From Massilia sp. YIM B02769 (lineage in GTDB: Bacteria; Pseudomonadota; Gammaproteobacteria; Burkholderiales; Burkholderiaceae_D): a DNA stretch of 64,000 nt. Each line of letters opens with the position of its first letter. Positions within the stretch are counted from its first letter, which is position 1. Of the stretch, positions 17,650-30,646 are shown piece after piece. The position numbers and the translations under genes are program-made. The notes below the pieces were generated by a model. The model saw only the letters and a program-made list of their open reading frames with translations. It was not told where the DNA came from and did no database searches. Location: the NCBI RefSeq assembly GCF_030411995.1, contig NZ_JASNRC010000016.1, forward strand, positions 1-64,000. The letters are read 5' to 3'.

Positions 17650-19332
17650 ATGGACAAGTTTTGGCTCAAGTCGTACCAGGCAGGGGTGGCGTCGGAAATC
17701 GACCCGACGCAGTATCGCTCCCTGACCCATTTGCTGGAAGAATCCTTCCGCAAGTACGCCGGCCAGAAGGCCTTCGCCTGCATGGACAAGGCCATCACCT
17801 ACGGCGAGCTCGACCACCTGTCGCAGGCGATGGCGGCCTGGCTGCAAAGCCGCGGCCTGCAGCAGGGCGCGCGCGTGGCGATCATGCTGCCGAACGTGCT
17901 GCAATACCCGGTCGCGATGGCGGCCGCCCTGCGCGGCGGCTACACCATCGTCAATGTCAATCCCCTCTACACGCCGCGCGAACTGCAGCACCAGCTGAAC
18001 GACTCCGGCGCCGAGGCGCTGATCGTGCTGGAAAACTTTGCCCATACCGTGGAGCAGGTCATCGCCCAGACCCAGGTCAAGCACGTGGTGGTCGGCACCA
18101 TGGGCGACATGCTCGGCGGGATCAAGGGCGCGATCGTCAACTTCGTCGTCCGTAAAGTGAAGAAGATGGTGCCGGCCTGGTCGCTGCCCGGCCACACCCC
18201 GTTCAAGAAGGTGCTGGCCGACGGCGCGCGCCGCACCTTCAAGCCGGTGAAGCTGGGCCACGAGGACATCGCCTTCCTGCAGTACACCGGCGGCACCACG
18301 GGCGTCTCGAAAGGCGCAGTGCTGCTGCACAAGAACGTGCTGGCCAACGTGCTGCAGAACGAAGCCTGGTTCGGCCCTTCGCTGGGCAATGCGCCGGCCG
18401 GCAAGCAGCTCGAATTCATGTGCGCGCTGCCGCTGTACCACATCTATGCGCTGACGGTCTGCGCCTTGCTCGGCATGCGCCTGGGCGGCATGAACGTGCT
18501 GATCCCGAACCCGCGCGACATGGATGGCTTCATCAAGGAACTCGGCAAGTACAAGATCAACGTCTTCCCGGCCGTGAACACCCTGTACAACGGCCTGGTC
18601 AACCAGCCGGCGTTCGCCAACCTCGATCACTCGACCTACCTGGTCTGCCCGGGTGGCGGCATGGCGGTGCAGCAGGCCGTGGCCGACAAATGGCTGAAGA
18701 TCACCGGCACGCCGATCGTCGAGGGCTACGGCCTGTCCGAGACCTCGCCGGTGGTCACCGCCAACCGCTGCGACATCAAGTCGTTCACCGGCACCATCGG
18801 CCTGCCGCTGCCGTCGACCGAGGTGCAGATCCTGGACGAAGCCAACAACCCGGTGCCCTTCGGCCAGTCCGGCGAGATCGCCGTGCGCGGCCCGCAGGTG
18901 ATGGCCGGCTACTGGAAGCGCGACGACGAAACCGCCAAGGTCATGACGGCCGACGGTTTCCTGAAGACCGGCGACATCGGCATCATGGACGAGAAGGGCT
19001 ATACCCGCATCGTCGACCGCAAGAAGGACATGATCATCGTCTCGGGCTTCAACGTGTACCCGAACGAAGTCGAGAACGTGGTCGCCTCGCACCCGGGCGT
19101 GCTGGAAGTGGCCTGCGTCGGCGTGCCGGACCAGCACTCGGGCGAAGCCGTGAAGCTGTACGTGGTGAAGAAGGATCCGAAGCTGACCGCCGAGGAACTG
19201 CTGGCTTTCTGCAAGGAAGAACTGACCGGCTACAAGCGCCCGCGTCAGGTCGAGTTCCGCGAGACGCTGCCGAAGACGAACGTCGGCAAGATCCTGCGCC
19301 GCGAATTGCGCGACGAGAAGCAGACGGCCTGA
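17650..19332 (+). CDS. fadD: Long-chain fatty acid--CoA ligase (copy 2)
   Basis: A 560-residue paralogue of the preceding gene, similar along its whole length. It keeps YTGGTTGVSKGAVLLHKN, GYGLSETSPVV, DGFLKTGDIGIMDEKGYTRIVDRKKDMI and the catalytic Lys in PKTNVGKILRR. Differences cluster in the middle substrate-tunnel region (about 180-260), so chain-length preference may differ; this is inference. GGCGAGGCAGAG upstream gives an SD-like signal for the ATG. A terminator follows directly. Confidence 0.95.
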   Translation: MDKFWLKSYQAGVASEIDPTQYRSLTHLLEESFRKYAGQKAFACMDKAITYGELDHLSQAMAAWLQSRGLQQGARVAIMLPNVLQYPVAMAAALRGGYTIVNVNPLYTPRELQHQLNDSGAEALIVLENFAHTVEQVIAQTQVKHVVVGTMGDMLGGIKGAIVNFVVRKVKKMVPAWSLPGHTPFKKVLADGARRTFKPVKLGHEDIAFLQYTGGTTGVSKGAVLLHKNVLANVLQNEAWFGPSLGNAPAGKQLEFMCALPLYHIYALTVCALLGMRLGGMNVLIPNPRDMDGFIKELGKYKINVFPAVNTLYNGLVNQPAFANLDHSTYLVCPGGGMAVQQAVADKWLKITGTPIVEGYGLSETSPVVTANRCDIKSFTGTIGLPLPSTEVQILDEANNPVPFGQSGEIAVRGPQVMAGYWKRDDETAKVMTADGFLKTGDIGIMDEKGYTRIVDRKKDMIIVSGFNVYPNEVENVVASHPGVLEVACVGVPDQHSGEAVKLYVVKKDPKLTAEELLAFCKEELTGYKRPRQVEFRETLPKTNVGKILRRELRDEKQTA

Positions 19333-19350
19333 GGTTCAGGCTGTTGAATG

Positions 19351-19380
19351 AAAAACCGGCACAACGATGCCGGTTTTTTT
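19351..19380 (+). terminator. Rho-independent terminator after fadD copy 2
   Basis: AAAAACCGGCA (19351-19361) pairs with TGCCGGTTTTT (19368-19378) around a 6-base loop, followed by more T. Confidence 0.9.
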
Positions 19381-19394
19381 ACGTTGGCTGTGAC

Positions 19395-19594
19395 CGTACG
19401 GTGGGCACCCCGTGCCCACGCGGAACGGTGCGCATTATTTGCGCTGGTCTTGTCGATGATGCCGCGACTTGCCGGCCTCTCCCAAGGCGTCTCGTTAGCG
19501 CCGCAGGTCTTCGTCCGCGTCTCGGAGCGAGTCCTGACGGCCACGGACCAAGGATGAGCACGTAACCGCGTGGGCACGGAGTGCCCACCGTACG
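19395..19594. repeat. Paired CGTACGGTGGGCAC inverted repeat (element C)
   Basis: A 28-base arm at 19395-19422 starts CGTACGGTGGGCACC. Its near-perfect inverted copy lies at 19567-19594, with one changed base in the loop. The 144 bases between them do not look coding. Each arm is a hairpin (GTGGGCA/TGCCCAC). The arm order is reversed relative to the elements at 27914 and 46803: CGTACG faces outward here and inward there. It occupies the gap between convergent genes (fadD and the hybrid kinase). Confidence 0.82.
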
Positions 19595-19620
19595 ATCTCG
19601 GCCGCCGGCCAACCCTTGCG

Positions 19621-23850
<4,230 letters not shown>

Positions 23851-23920
23851 GGTATGGACTTTAGGAAGACGGCGGTGGACCGTTCATTCTAAGCCAAACC
23901 GGCGCGGTTACCTGTAACCG

Positions 23921-25516
23921 TTAGCCTTTTTGTCGATGCAGGACCGCTGGCGACCCGTCCTCGACGGCGAAAGCGGCCAGCATCGACTGTTTCGTCCCCG
24001 GCTCGCGCACCTCGTCAAGCGCCATGAAGCGCGCCTGCACCGCCTGCGGCGTCAGCTCCAGCAGCATGTAGCCACGCCGGTCGCTGCGCCCGTACAGGAT
24101 ATGCGGATTGCGGTCGACGTTTTCCTGGGTGCGCGCCTGGGCGCGCGAACTGGAGGTGATCGAGGTGCCGCAGAATTCCGCGGCGATGACCGGGTTGGCC
24201 TTCGAGACCGGCCGGTTGAAGTCGCGCCGCAGTTCGGCGGCATAGAAGGTGTGGACGTCGCCCGACAGCACCAGCGGATTGCGCGCGCCGCTTTTGGCCA
24301 CCGTGTCGAGCAGGCGCCGGCGCGCGGCCGGATAGCCGTCCCAGCCATCGGTCCAGAAGCGGCCGTCCTCGGGCGACTGGACCGGCACGCCGCTCGACTG
24401 CGCCATCAGGGTTTGCTGGGCCAGGATGTTCCAGCGCGCCTTCGATGACGACAGACCCTGGGCCAGCCAGGCTTCCTGGGCGCCGCCGAGCATGCTGCGT
24501 TGCGGGTCGCGCAGTGCCTCGCAGGCGCGCGCCAGCACCACGTTCGAGCCGCCGCGGCCCGGCTTCGGACAGGCCAGGGGCGAGCGGTGCTGGCGGTCGT
24601 CGAGCACGTGGAAGCGCGCCAGCCGTCCCCAGTCGTAGCGCTGGTGCATGCGCAGTTCGCCGAAACCGGCTTTCGGCACGGGCAGGCGCAGCGGCATGTG
24701 TTCGTAGAAGGCCTGGTAGGCGGCGGCACGGCGCGTGGCGAAATCGGCGGCCAGGCGTTCGTCGACATCGCCCGCATAGTCGTTCGCGACTTCGTGGTCG
24801 TCCCAGGTGACGATCCAGGGTGCGGCGCGGTGCGCGGCCTGCAGATCCGGGTCGCTCTTGTATTGCGCATAGCGGGCGCGGTACTGGGCCAGCGTGAACG
24901 ATTCATCGACCCGCACCGCGCGCGGCGGATGGCGCAGCTGGTACGGTCCCCACTCGTAGATGTAATCGCCCAGGAAAGCCACGAGGTCGGGCGCGGCTTG
25001 CGCGATGTGGCGGTGCGCCGCGTAGTGGCCGAATTCCCAGTGCTGGCAGGAGGCCACGGCCAGCCTGAGCATGGACGGCATCGCATCCGGCGCCGGCGCG
25101 GTGCGTGTACGGCCGACGGGACTGACCGCATCGCCCAGCATGAAGCGGTACCAGTAGTCGCGGTCCGGCCGCAGGCCGGTGGCGTCGACGTGGACGCTGT
25201 GCGCGAGAGCCGGAGCGGCGACCGCGCTGCCCTTGCGGACGAGCTTGCGGAAGGCGTCGTCCTCGGCCACTTCCCAGCGCACCGTGAGGGCGAGCGCAGG
25301 CGTCGACGCCGCGTTCAGCGGGTCGTGCAGGATGCGTGTCCACAGGATCACCGCGTCGGGCAGCGGCGACCCGGAGGCAACGCCGAGGCTGAAGGGGTAG
25401 GCGGGGCCGGCCGCACTGGTACCGGCACTCGCGCTGGCCGTGAAGCCGAGGCCGGCCGTGGCCGCCGCGGTGAGGCGCGCCGCGTCGAGCAGGAAGGCGC
25501 GGCGCGGCCCTGTCAT
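23921..25516 (-). CDS. phoD: Alkaline phosphatase D (PhoD family), Tat-exported
   Basis: A 531-residue protein. The N-terminus GPRRAFLLDAARLTAAATAG is a twin-arginine signal. A small beta domain (about 40-130) precedes the phosphoesterase domain with LGDYIYEWG, WDDHEVANDYAGD and LSGDVHTFYAAEL, which carry the Ca/Fe ligands. It hydrolyses phosphodiesters and monoesters in the periplasm and is usually induced by phosphate limitation; no Pho box is evident here. Its ATG shares one base with the thioesterase stop (TAATG). A 16-bp palindrome CGGTTACCTGTAACCG lies at 23905-23920, just after the stop. Confidence 0.93.
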   Translation of the reverse strand: MTGPRRAFLLDAARLTAAATAGLGFTASASAGTSAAGPAYPFSLGVASGSPLPDAVILWTRILHDPLNAASTPALALTVRWEVAEDDAFRKLVRKGSAVAAPALAHSVHVDATGLRPDRDYWYRFMLGDAVSPVGRTRTAPAPDAMPSMLRLAVASCQHWEFGHYAAHRHIAQAAPDLVAFLGDYIYEWGPYQLRHPPRAVRVDESFTLAQYRARYAQYKSDPDLQAAHRAAPWIVTWDDHEVANDYAGDVDERLAADFATRRAAAYQAFYEHMPLRLPVPKAGFGELRMHQRYDWGRLARFHVLDDRQHRSPLACPKPGRGGSNVVLARACEALRDPQRSMLGGAQEAWLAQGLSSSKARWNILAQQTLMAQSSGVPVQSPEDGRFWTDGWDGYPAARRRLLDTVAKSGARNPLVLSGDVHTFYAAELRRDFNRPVSKANPVIAAEFCGTSITSSSRAQARTQENVDRNPHILYGRSDRRGYMLLELTPQAVQARFMALDEVREPGTKQSMLAAFAVEDGSPAVLHRQKG

Positions 25517-25959
25517 TACTGCTCGTGGTGGTGGATCAGCGATTCGAGCGGCGGCAGCTGGCGCGGCTTGCGGTCCGGGCCGGTGGCCACATAGGTCAGG
25601 GTCGCTTCGGTGACCTTGACGATGTTCGACTGCAGGCGGTTGCGCTCGGCGTAGACCTCGACGTAGACGGTGACCGAGGTATTGCCGACCTTGACGATAT
25701 CGGCGTAGAACGACAGCAAATCGCCGACGAACACCGGGTTCTTGAACAGGAAGGAGTTGACGGCAATGGTGGCGACGCGGCCATTCGCGCGGCGCGTGGC
25801 CGGCAGCGAGCCGGCGATATCGACCTGGGCCATGATCCAGCCACCGAACACATCGCCATAGATGTTGGCGTCGGGGGCGCCCGGCATCACCCGCAGCTGC
25901 GGAATCTTCCCTTCCGGCAGTCGGTTGGTCGGGGTGTCGTCTTTTTCTGGCGTGGTCAT
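25516..25959 (-). CDS. Acyl-CoA thioesterase (YciA/hotdog family)
   Basis: A 147-residue hotdog-fold protein with the family core ANIYGDVFGGWIMAQVDIAG, whose Asp is the catalytic residue of the YciA type, and VNSFLFKNPVFVGDLLSFYADI. It hydrolyses acyl-CoA esters in the cytoplasm. It is translationally coupled to phoD and starts 62 bases from the divergent ABC transporter start. Confidence 0.92.
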   Translation of the reverse strand: MTTPEKDDTPTNRLPEGKIPQLRVMPGAPDANIYGDVFGGWIMAQVDIAGSLPATRRANGRVATIAVNSFLFKNPVFVGDLLSFYADIVKVGNTSVTVYVEVYAERNRLQSNIVKVTEATLTYVATGPDRKPRQLPPLESLIHHHEQ

Positions 25960-26021
25960 CGTGAATTCTCGTGAAAAGCTACAATCGACCCGAATTGAAC
26001 CACAAATACCGGACCCCTGCC

Positions 26022-27884
26022 ATGCGACGCACTCCCGCCAGCTCCCTCCCGCCGCCCGCCGATAACAAAGACCGCAAAGACCGGCAGCGCACCGACTGGG
26101 CCACGCTGCGCACCCTGTTCCCCTACCTCTGGGTCTACAAATGGCGCGTGATCGCCGCCCTCGGCGCCCTGATCGGCGCCAAGATGGCGAACGTCGGCGT
26201 GCCGCTGGTGCTGAAACAACTCATCGATCAACTCGCCATCGATCCGGCCCATCCGCAGGCTTTATTGGTGCTGCCGGTCGGCGCGCTGCTGGCCTATGGC
26301 GCGCTGCGCTTATCCACGACGGTGTTCACCGAGCTGCGCGAATTCCTGTTCGCGCGTGTGACCCAGCGTGCGGTGCGCACCATTGCGTTAAAGGTGTTCC
26401 GGCACCTGCACGCGCTGTCGCTGCGCTTCCATTTGAACCGCCAGACCGGCGGCATGACGCGCGATATCGAACGCGGCACGCGCGGCGTGAATTCGCTGAT
26501 CTCGTATTCGCTGTTCAACGTGCTGCCGACCCTGGTGGAGATCACGCTGGTGCTGGGTTACCTGGCCTTCAACTACGATATCTGGTTCACCATCATCACG
26601 GCCGGCGCGCTGGCGGCCTACATCACGTTCACGGTCGTGGTCACCGAGTGGCGCACCCACTTCCGCCGCACCATGAACGAGCTCGATTCGAAGGCGAACA
26701 CCAAGGCCATCGACTCGTTGCTGAACTACGAGACCGTGAAGTACTTCGGCAACGAGGACTACGAGGCCAAGCGCTACGACCAGGGCTTGCAGCACTACGA
26801 GAATGCGGCGGTGCGCTCGCAGACTTCGCTGTCGGTCTTGAACACCGGGCAGTCGCTGATCATCGCCACCGCCGTCACGCTGATTTTGTGGCGCGCCACC
26901 GAGGGCGTGATCGCCGGGACCATGTCGCTGGGCGATTTGGTGCTGGTGAACTCGTTCATGATCCAGCTGTACATTCCGCTGAACTTCCTGGGCGTGATCT
27001 ACCGCGAGATCAAGCAGGCGCTGGCGGACATGGAGCGCTTGTTCGGCCTGCTGGACCAGAACCGCGAGGTGGCGGATGCGGCCTCAAGCCAGGCGCTGGT
27101 GACGAAAGGCGCGCATGTGGCGTTCTCGCATGTGGAGTTCAGCTACGAGACCAAGCGGCAGATTTTGTTCGACGTCGATTTCGCGATTCCGGCCGGGACC
27201 ACCACGGCGGTGGTGGGGCACAGCGGCTCGGGCAAGTCGACCCTGTCGCGGTTGCTGTTCCGCTTCTATGACGTGAACCGCGGATCGATCAGCATCGATG
27301 GGCAGGATATCCGGAATGTGACCCAGCAATCGCTGCGCGCGGCGATCGGGATCGTGCCGCAGGATACGGTGCTGTTCAACGACACCATCGAGTACAACAT
27401 CGCGTATGGGCGGCCGGGGGCGAGCCATGCGGACATCGTGGCGGCGGCGCGGGCGGCGTCGATTCATGAGTTCATCGAGAGTCTGCCGGATGGGTACCAG
27501 ACCATGGTGGGCGAGCGCGGGCTGAAGCTGTCGGGCGGGGAGAAGCAGCGGGTGGCGATTGCGCGCACCTTGCTGAAGAACCCGGCGATCCTGATTTTCG
27601 ACGAGGCCACGTCGGCGCTGGATTCGAAGTCGGAGCAGGCGATCCAGGGGCAGTTGAAGGAGATCGCGAAGAACCGTACCACGCTGGTGATTGCGCACAG
27701 GCTGTCGACGATCGCGGATGCGCAGCAGATCATCGTGCTCGATCATGGGCGGATCGTGGAGCGCGGCACGCACGGCAGCTTGCTGGCGGCGCGCGGCTTG
27801 TATGCGCAGATGTGGGAGCGCCAGCTGGCGCGGCCGGATGAGGAGTTGGCGTCGCCGCCGTTGGAGTTGCAGCAGGAGGAGTGA
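26022..27884 (+). CDS. Atm1-type ABC exporter (fused permease/ATPase)
   Basis: About 620 residues. The six-helix permease domain (about 50-340) resembles the Atm1/ABCB7/HMT1 group, including LNYETVKYFGNEDYEAKRYD and HLHALSLRFHLNRQTGG. The ATPase domain has Walker A GHSGSGKST, Q-loop IVPQDTVLFNDTI, signature LSGGEKQRVAIARTLL and Walker B ILIFDEATSALD. Homologues export glutathione-linked or heavy-metal compounds. ATG 26022 is used; GTG 25971 would add 17 residues. The 3' part has many G-ending codons. It lies convergent to the asparaginase gene. Confidence 0.93.
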   Translation: MRRTPASSLPPPADNKDRKDRQRTDWATLRTLFPYLWVYKWRVIAALGALIGAKMANVGVPLVLKQLIDQLAIDPAHPQALLVLPVGALLAYGALRLSTTVFTELREFLFARVTQRAVRTIALKVFRHLHALSLRFHLNRQTGGMTRDIERGTRGVNSLISYSLFNVLPTLVEITLVLGYLAFNYDIWFTIITAGALAAYITFTVVVTEWRTHFRRTMNELDSKANTKAIDSLLNYETVKYFGNEDYEAKRYDQGLQHYENAAVRSQTSLSVLNTGQSLIIATAVTLILWRATEGVIAGTMSLGDLVLVNSFMIQLYIPLNFLGVIYREIKQALADMERLFGLLDQNREVADAASSQALVTKGAHVAFSHVEFSYETKRQILFDVDFAIPAGTTTAVVGHSGSGKSTLSRLLFRFYDVNRGSISIDGQDIRNVTQQSLRAAIGIVPQDTVLFNDTIEYNIAYGRPGASHADIVAAARAASIHEFIESLPDGYQTMVGERGLKLSGGEKQRVAIARTLLKNPAILIFDEATSALDSKSEQAIQGQLKEIAKNRTTLVIAHRLSTIADAQQIIVLDHGRIVERGTHGSLLAARGLYAQMWERQLARPDEELASPPLELQQEE

Positions 27885-27913
27885 GATTGGTCGTGCCCCG
27901 TGCGGGGGGACGT

Positions 27914-28123
27914 GGCGCTGTTGCGTGTTGATGTATCGGTTCGCATGGTCCGCGTGGGCACGGGGTGCCCACCGTACGGTCGCCGTTCCGAGCGAATTCA
28001 TGCAAAAACCGTCGATGCCGATGGTGGATCATACGGAACGCGGATACGCGACGTGTCCCGTACGGTGGGCACCCCGTGCCCACGCGGATTCAACATACCG
28101 ATAACAGGACAGGCAACAGCCCC
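27914..28123. repeat. 210-bp composite inverted-repeat element (copy A)
   Basis: Outer 15-base ends (GGCGCTGTTGCGTGT and ACAGGCAACAGCCCC) are inverted repeats with 13 of 15 matches. Inner 28-base arms at 27951-27978 and 28059-28086 are perfect inverted copies. The roughly 80-base centre is non-repetitive. Reverse-complemented, the whole element including its centre resembles the one at 46803-47014. It lies between convergent genes. There is no convincing coding frame and no transposase, so it looks like a non-autonomous, MITE-like element. Confidence 0.82.
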
Positions 28124-28153
28124 ATTACCGTTTGCACACCGGCCAAAAACCGA

Positions 28154-29242
28154 TCAATACGTCCCGAACATCTTCTGGATGTCCTTCGTATTCGTGGTCT
28201 TGGTCAAGGCCAGCATCAGCAAAATGCGCGCCTTCTGCGGCGACAGATTATCCCCCGCCACGAAGTCCAGCTCATCGTCATTCGCCTCGCCATTCCTCGC
28301 CACGATGCCCTGCCCAACCCGGCTCGAACGTACGATAATCACCCCCTTCTTGCGCGCCGCGCTCAAGGCCGGACGCACCTTGGCCGGCAGCGAGCCATTG
28401 CCCACGCCCGCATGCACCAGCCCCTTGGCGCCCGAGGCCACCAGCGCCTCCACCGCCACCGGCCCCACGTTCGCATGCGCGTACGCGATCTCCACCTGCG
28501 GCAGCACCGACAGGCTGCTCACGTCGAACTCGGTCTCGACCGTGTGCTTGCGCGTCGGGTTCCGATAAAAGTAGGGCTTGCCACCCTGGATATAACCCAG
28601 CATGCCCAGCTCCGCCGCCTTGAAGGTATCGGCCGTGGTGGTGTTGGTCTTGGTGACGTCGCGCGCGGACTGGATCTGGTCGTTCAGCGCCACCAGCACG
28701 CCGCGGCCCAGCGCTTCCGGCGAACCGGCCAGCAGCACCGCGTTGTACAGGTTGATCGGCCCATCCGCCGACAGCGCCGTCGACGGACGCATCGAGCCGA
28801 CCACGACGACCGGCTTCCTGCTCTTGACGACCAGGTTCAGGAAATAAGCCGTCTCTTCCAGCGTGTCGGTACCGTGGGTAATGACGATGCCGTCCACGTT
28901 CGGCTGGGCCAGCAACACATTCACGCGCTTGGCCAGCGCCAGCCAGTGCTCGTTGCCCATGTTCTCGCTGGCGATCTGGAACACCTGCTCGCCGGTGACG
29001 TTCGCCACCTTGGTGATCTCGGGCACGGCCTGGATCAGCGCCCCCACGCCCACCGTGGCGGCGGTGTAGCCGACGGTGGTGGTGCTGGTGGCGCCGGTGC
29101 CGGCGATGGTGCCGCCGGTGGCGAGGATGGTCACGTTCGGCAGCTTGGCAGCTGGCTGGGTTTGCGCCTGGGCCGCCACGGCGACACAGAACAGGAAGCC
29201 GAACAGCGCGGCGGCCGAACGGGAATAACGTTGGAACAGCAT
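28154..29242 (-). CDS. ansB: Type II (periplasmic) L-asparaginase
   Basis: A 362-residue protein with signal peptide MLFQRYSRSAAALFGFLFCVAVAAQA. Catalytic motifs are ILATGGTIAGTG (nucleophile Thr), GIVITHGTDTLEETAYFL (Thr/Asp) and VVGSMRPSTALSADG (catalytic Lys expected in the K-S-R region). It hydrolyses asparagine, and possibly glutamine, to aspartate and ammonia in the periplasm. AAGGAG precedes the start. The upstream genes on the same strand, an amidohydrolase and a dicarboxylate/amino acid symporter, suggest a scavenging unit. Confidence 0.95.
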   Translation of the reverse strand: MLFQRYSRSAAALFGFLFCVAVAAQAQTQPAAKLPNVTILATGGTIAGTGATSTTTVGYTAATVGVGALIQAVPEITKVANVTGEQVFQIASENMGNEHWLALAKRVNVLLAQPNVDGIVITHGTDTLEETAYFLNLVVKSRKPVVVVGSMRPSTALSADGPINLYNAVLLAGSPEALGRGVLVALNDQIQSARDVTKTNTTTADTFKAAELGMLGYIQGGKPYFYRNPTRKHTVETEFDVSSLSVLPQVEIAYAHANVGPVAVEALVASGAKGLVHAGVGNGSLPAKVRPALSAARKKGVIIVRSSRVGQGIVARNGEANDDELDFVAGDNLSPQKARILLMLALTKTTNTKDIQKMFGTY

Positions 29243-29281
29243 GGCACTTCTCCTTAAAAAAACCTGGCGCCGCGAACCCGA

Positions 29282-30571
29282 TTACAGGTTCTTGTAGACG
29301 ACGCCTTCTTTCATCACAAATTTCACCTGCTCGAGCAGCTTGATGTCGCGCAGCGGGTCGCCGTCCACCGCCACGATGTCGCCCGCGAAGCCCGGCTCCA
29401 GCATGCCGAGGCGTTTCGGCTGGTCGAGCAGGGTGGCGGCATGGATGGTCGCAGCGCGGATGGCGTCGATCGGCGTCATGCCGGCTTCCACCATGTAGCC
29501 GAACTCTTTCGCGTTCTCGCCATGCGGAAAAACGCCGGCGTCGGTGCCGAAGGCGATCTTCACGCCGGCTTTATACGCGCGGGCAAAGGTTGCCTGCAGC
29601 TGCGGCCCGATGGCGGCCGCCTTTGGACGCACCAGGGCCGAATAGTAGTTCGGATCTTTCGCCTTGTCGGCCACGTAGCGGCCGGCCGAGATGGTCGGCA
29701 CGTACCAGCCGCCGGTTTTCTTGAACAGGGCCACGCTTTCGTCGTCCATCAGGGTGCCGTGCTCGATCGAGTCGACGCCGGCGCGCAGGGCGCGCTTCAG
29801 GCCCTCGGCGCCGTGGGCGTGGGCGGCGACGCGAAAGCCATAGTCCCTAGCGGTGCTGACGATGGCCTTCAGTTCGTCCTCGGTGTACTGCGAGTTCTGG
29901 CCGCTGGCGGCCTGGCTCAGCACCCCGCCGGTGGCGGTAATCTTGATCAGGTCCGCGCCTTCCTTGTAGCGCTCGCGCACGGCCTGGCGGCCTTCGTCGG
30001 GGCTGTTGATCACGCCCTGCGCCGGACCCGGCGTGCCGATCGCGTGGCTGAGGAAGTGCGACAGATTGTTGGTCGGGTCGGCATGGCCGCCGGCGGTGGC
30101 GATCGATTTACCGGCCGTGAACATGCGCGGGCCGGGAATCGCACCGGCGGCGATGGCGCGCTTGAGCGATACGTTCAGGGCCTGCTCGGCGCCCAGGTCG
30201 CGCACGGTGGTGAAGCCGGCCATCAGCGTGCGCTCGGCGTATTTCACGGAGCGGTAGGCCATGTCGGCCGGGTCCGCGGTCAGGCGGTCGCGGTAGGCGT
30301 CGACCGCCGGCTGGGTTTCGCCCGTCAGGTGCACGTGCATGTCGATCAGGCCCGGCAGGCAGGATTTGCCGGACAGGTCGATGCGCCCTGGAGCAGGAGT
30401 GGACGCCATCGGACCAATCGACTTCACGGTCCCGTCCTCGATCACGATGCTGACGCGTTCGCGCCAGGCGCCGCTTTTCACGTCGAGCAAACGGCCGCAG
30501 TCGACCGTCTGGGTGGCGGCGTGGGCGCCGTTCAGGGAAAGCAGCAAACCCGCTGCGACCAGCTGTTTCAT
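29282..30571 (-). CDS. Secreted metal-dependent amidohydrolase (imidazolonepropionase/prolidase-like)
   Basis: A 429-residue protein with signal peptide MKQLVAAGLLLSLNGAHA. The TIM-barrel metal motif is GLIDMHVHLTGE, then a Lys ligand candidate in ADLIKITATGG, VAAHAHGAEG, SIEHGTLMDDE and GTDAGVFPHGEN. Relatives cleave Xaa-Pro dipeptides or other amides; the exact substrate cannot be read from the sequence. AGGAGAACAC before the ATG fixes the start at 30571. It sits 39 bases upstream of the asparaginase start on the same strand. Confidence 0.9.
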   Translation of the reverse strand: MKQLVAAGLLLSLNGAHAATQTVDCGRLLDVKSGAWRERVSIVIEDGTVKSIGPMASTPAPGRIDLSGKSCLPGLIDMHVHLTGETQPAVDAYRDRLTADPADMAYRSVKYAERTLMAGFTTVRDLGAEQALNVSLKRAIAAGAIPGPRMFTAGKSIATAGGHADPTNNLSHFLSHAIGTPGPAQGVINSPDEGRQAVRERYKEGADLIKITATGGVLSQAASGQNSQYTEDELKAIVSTARDYGFRVAAHAHGAEGLKRALRAGVDSIEHGTLMDDESVALFKKTGGWYVPTISAGRYVADKAKDPNYYSALVRPKAAAIGPQLQATFARAYKAGVKIAFGTDAGVFPHGENAKEFGYMVEAGMTPIDAIRAATIHAATLLDQPKRLGMLEPGFAGDIVAVDGDPLRDIKLLEQVKFVMKEGVVYKNL

Positions 30572-30596
30572 GTGTTCTCCTCTTTCTCTTCCGATG

Positions 30597-30625
30597 AAAA
30601 AAAGGCCTCCCAATGCTGGAAGGCC
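30597..30625 (-). terminator. Terminator of the symporter gene
   Basis: On the minus strand GGCCTTCCA pairs with TGGGAGGCC (one G-T pair) around a GCAT loop, followed by a run of 7 or more T. It separates the symporter from the amidohydrolase-asparaginase pair, so these have distinct transcription starts or depend on read-through. Confidence 0.85.
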
Positions 30626-30646
30626 CCGGTGTCCCTTGTTGCGCGA

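Noticed and set aside
15631..19137. 1168-codon minus-strand frame opposite the fadD genes
   Set aside because: It is the antisense of two clear acyl-CoA synthetases; long antisense frames are common in GC-rich genes. The same holds for the long frames opposite the hybrid kinase, secDF and gdhB.
23905..23920. Terminator after phoD
   Set aside because: CGGTTACCTGTAACCG is a good palindrome but short and lacks a T tract; it may be an operator, so no terminator is called.
27730..28083. Coding frames across the 27.9 and 46.8 kb repeats (GTGCPPYG-type peptides)
   Set aside because: They are translations of the inverted hairpin arms and recur wherever the repeat occurs; no SD or conserved family.
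27885..28153. IS element or transposase gene
   Set aside because: No DDE or other transposase frame and only about 210 bp long; treated as a non-autonomous repeat.
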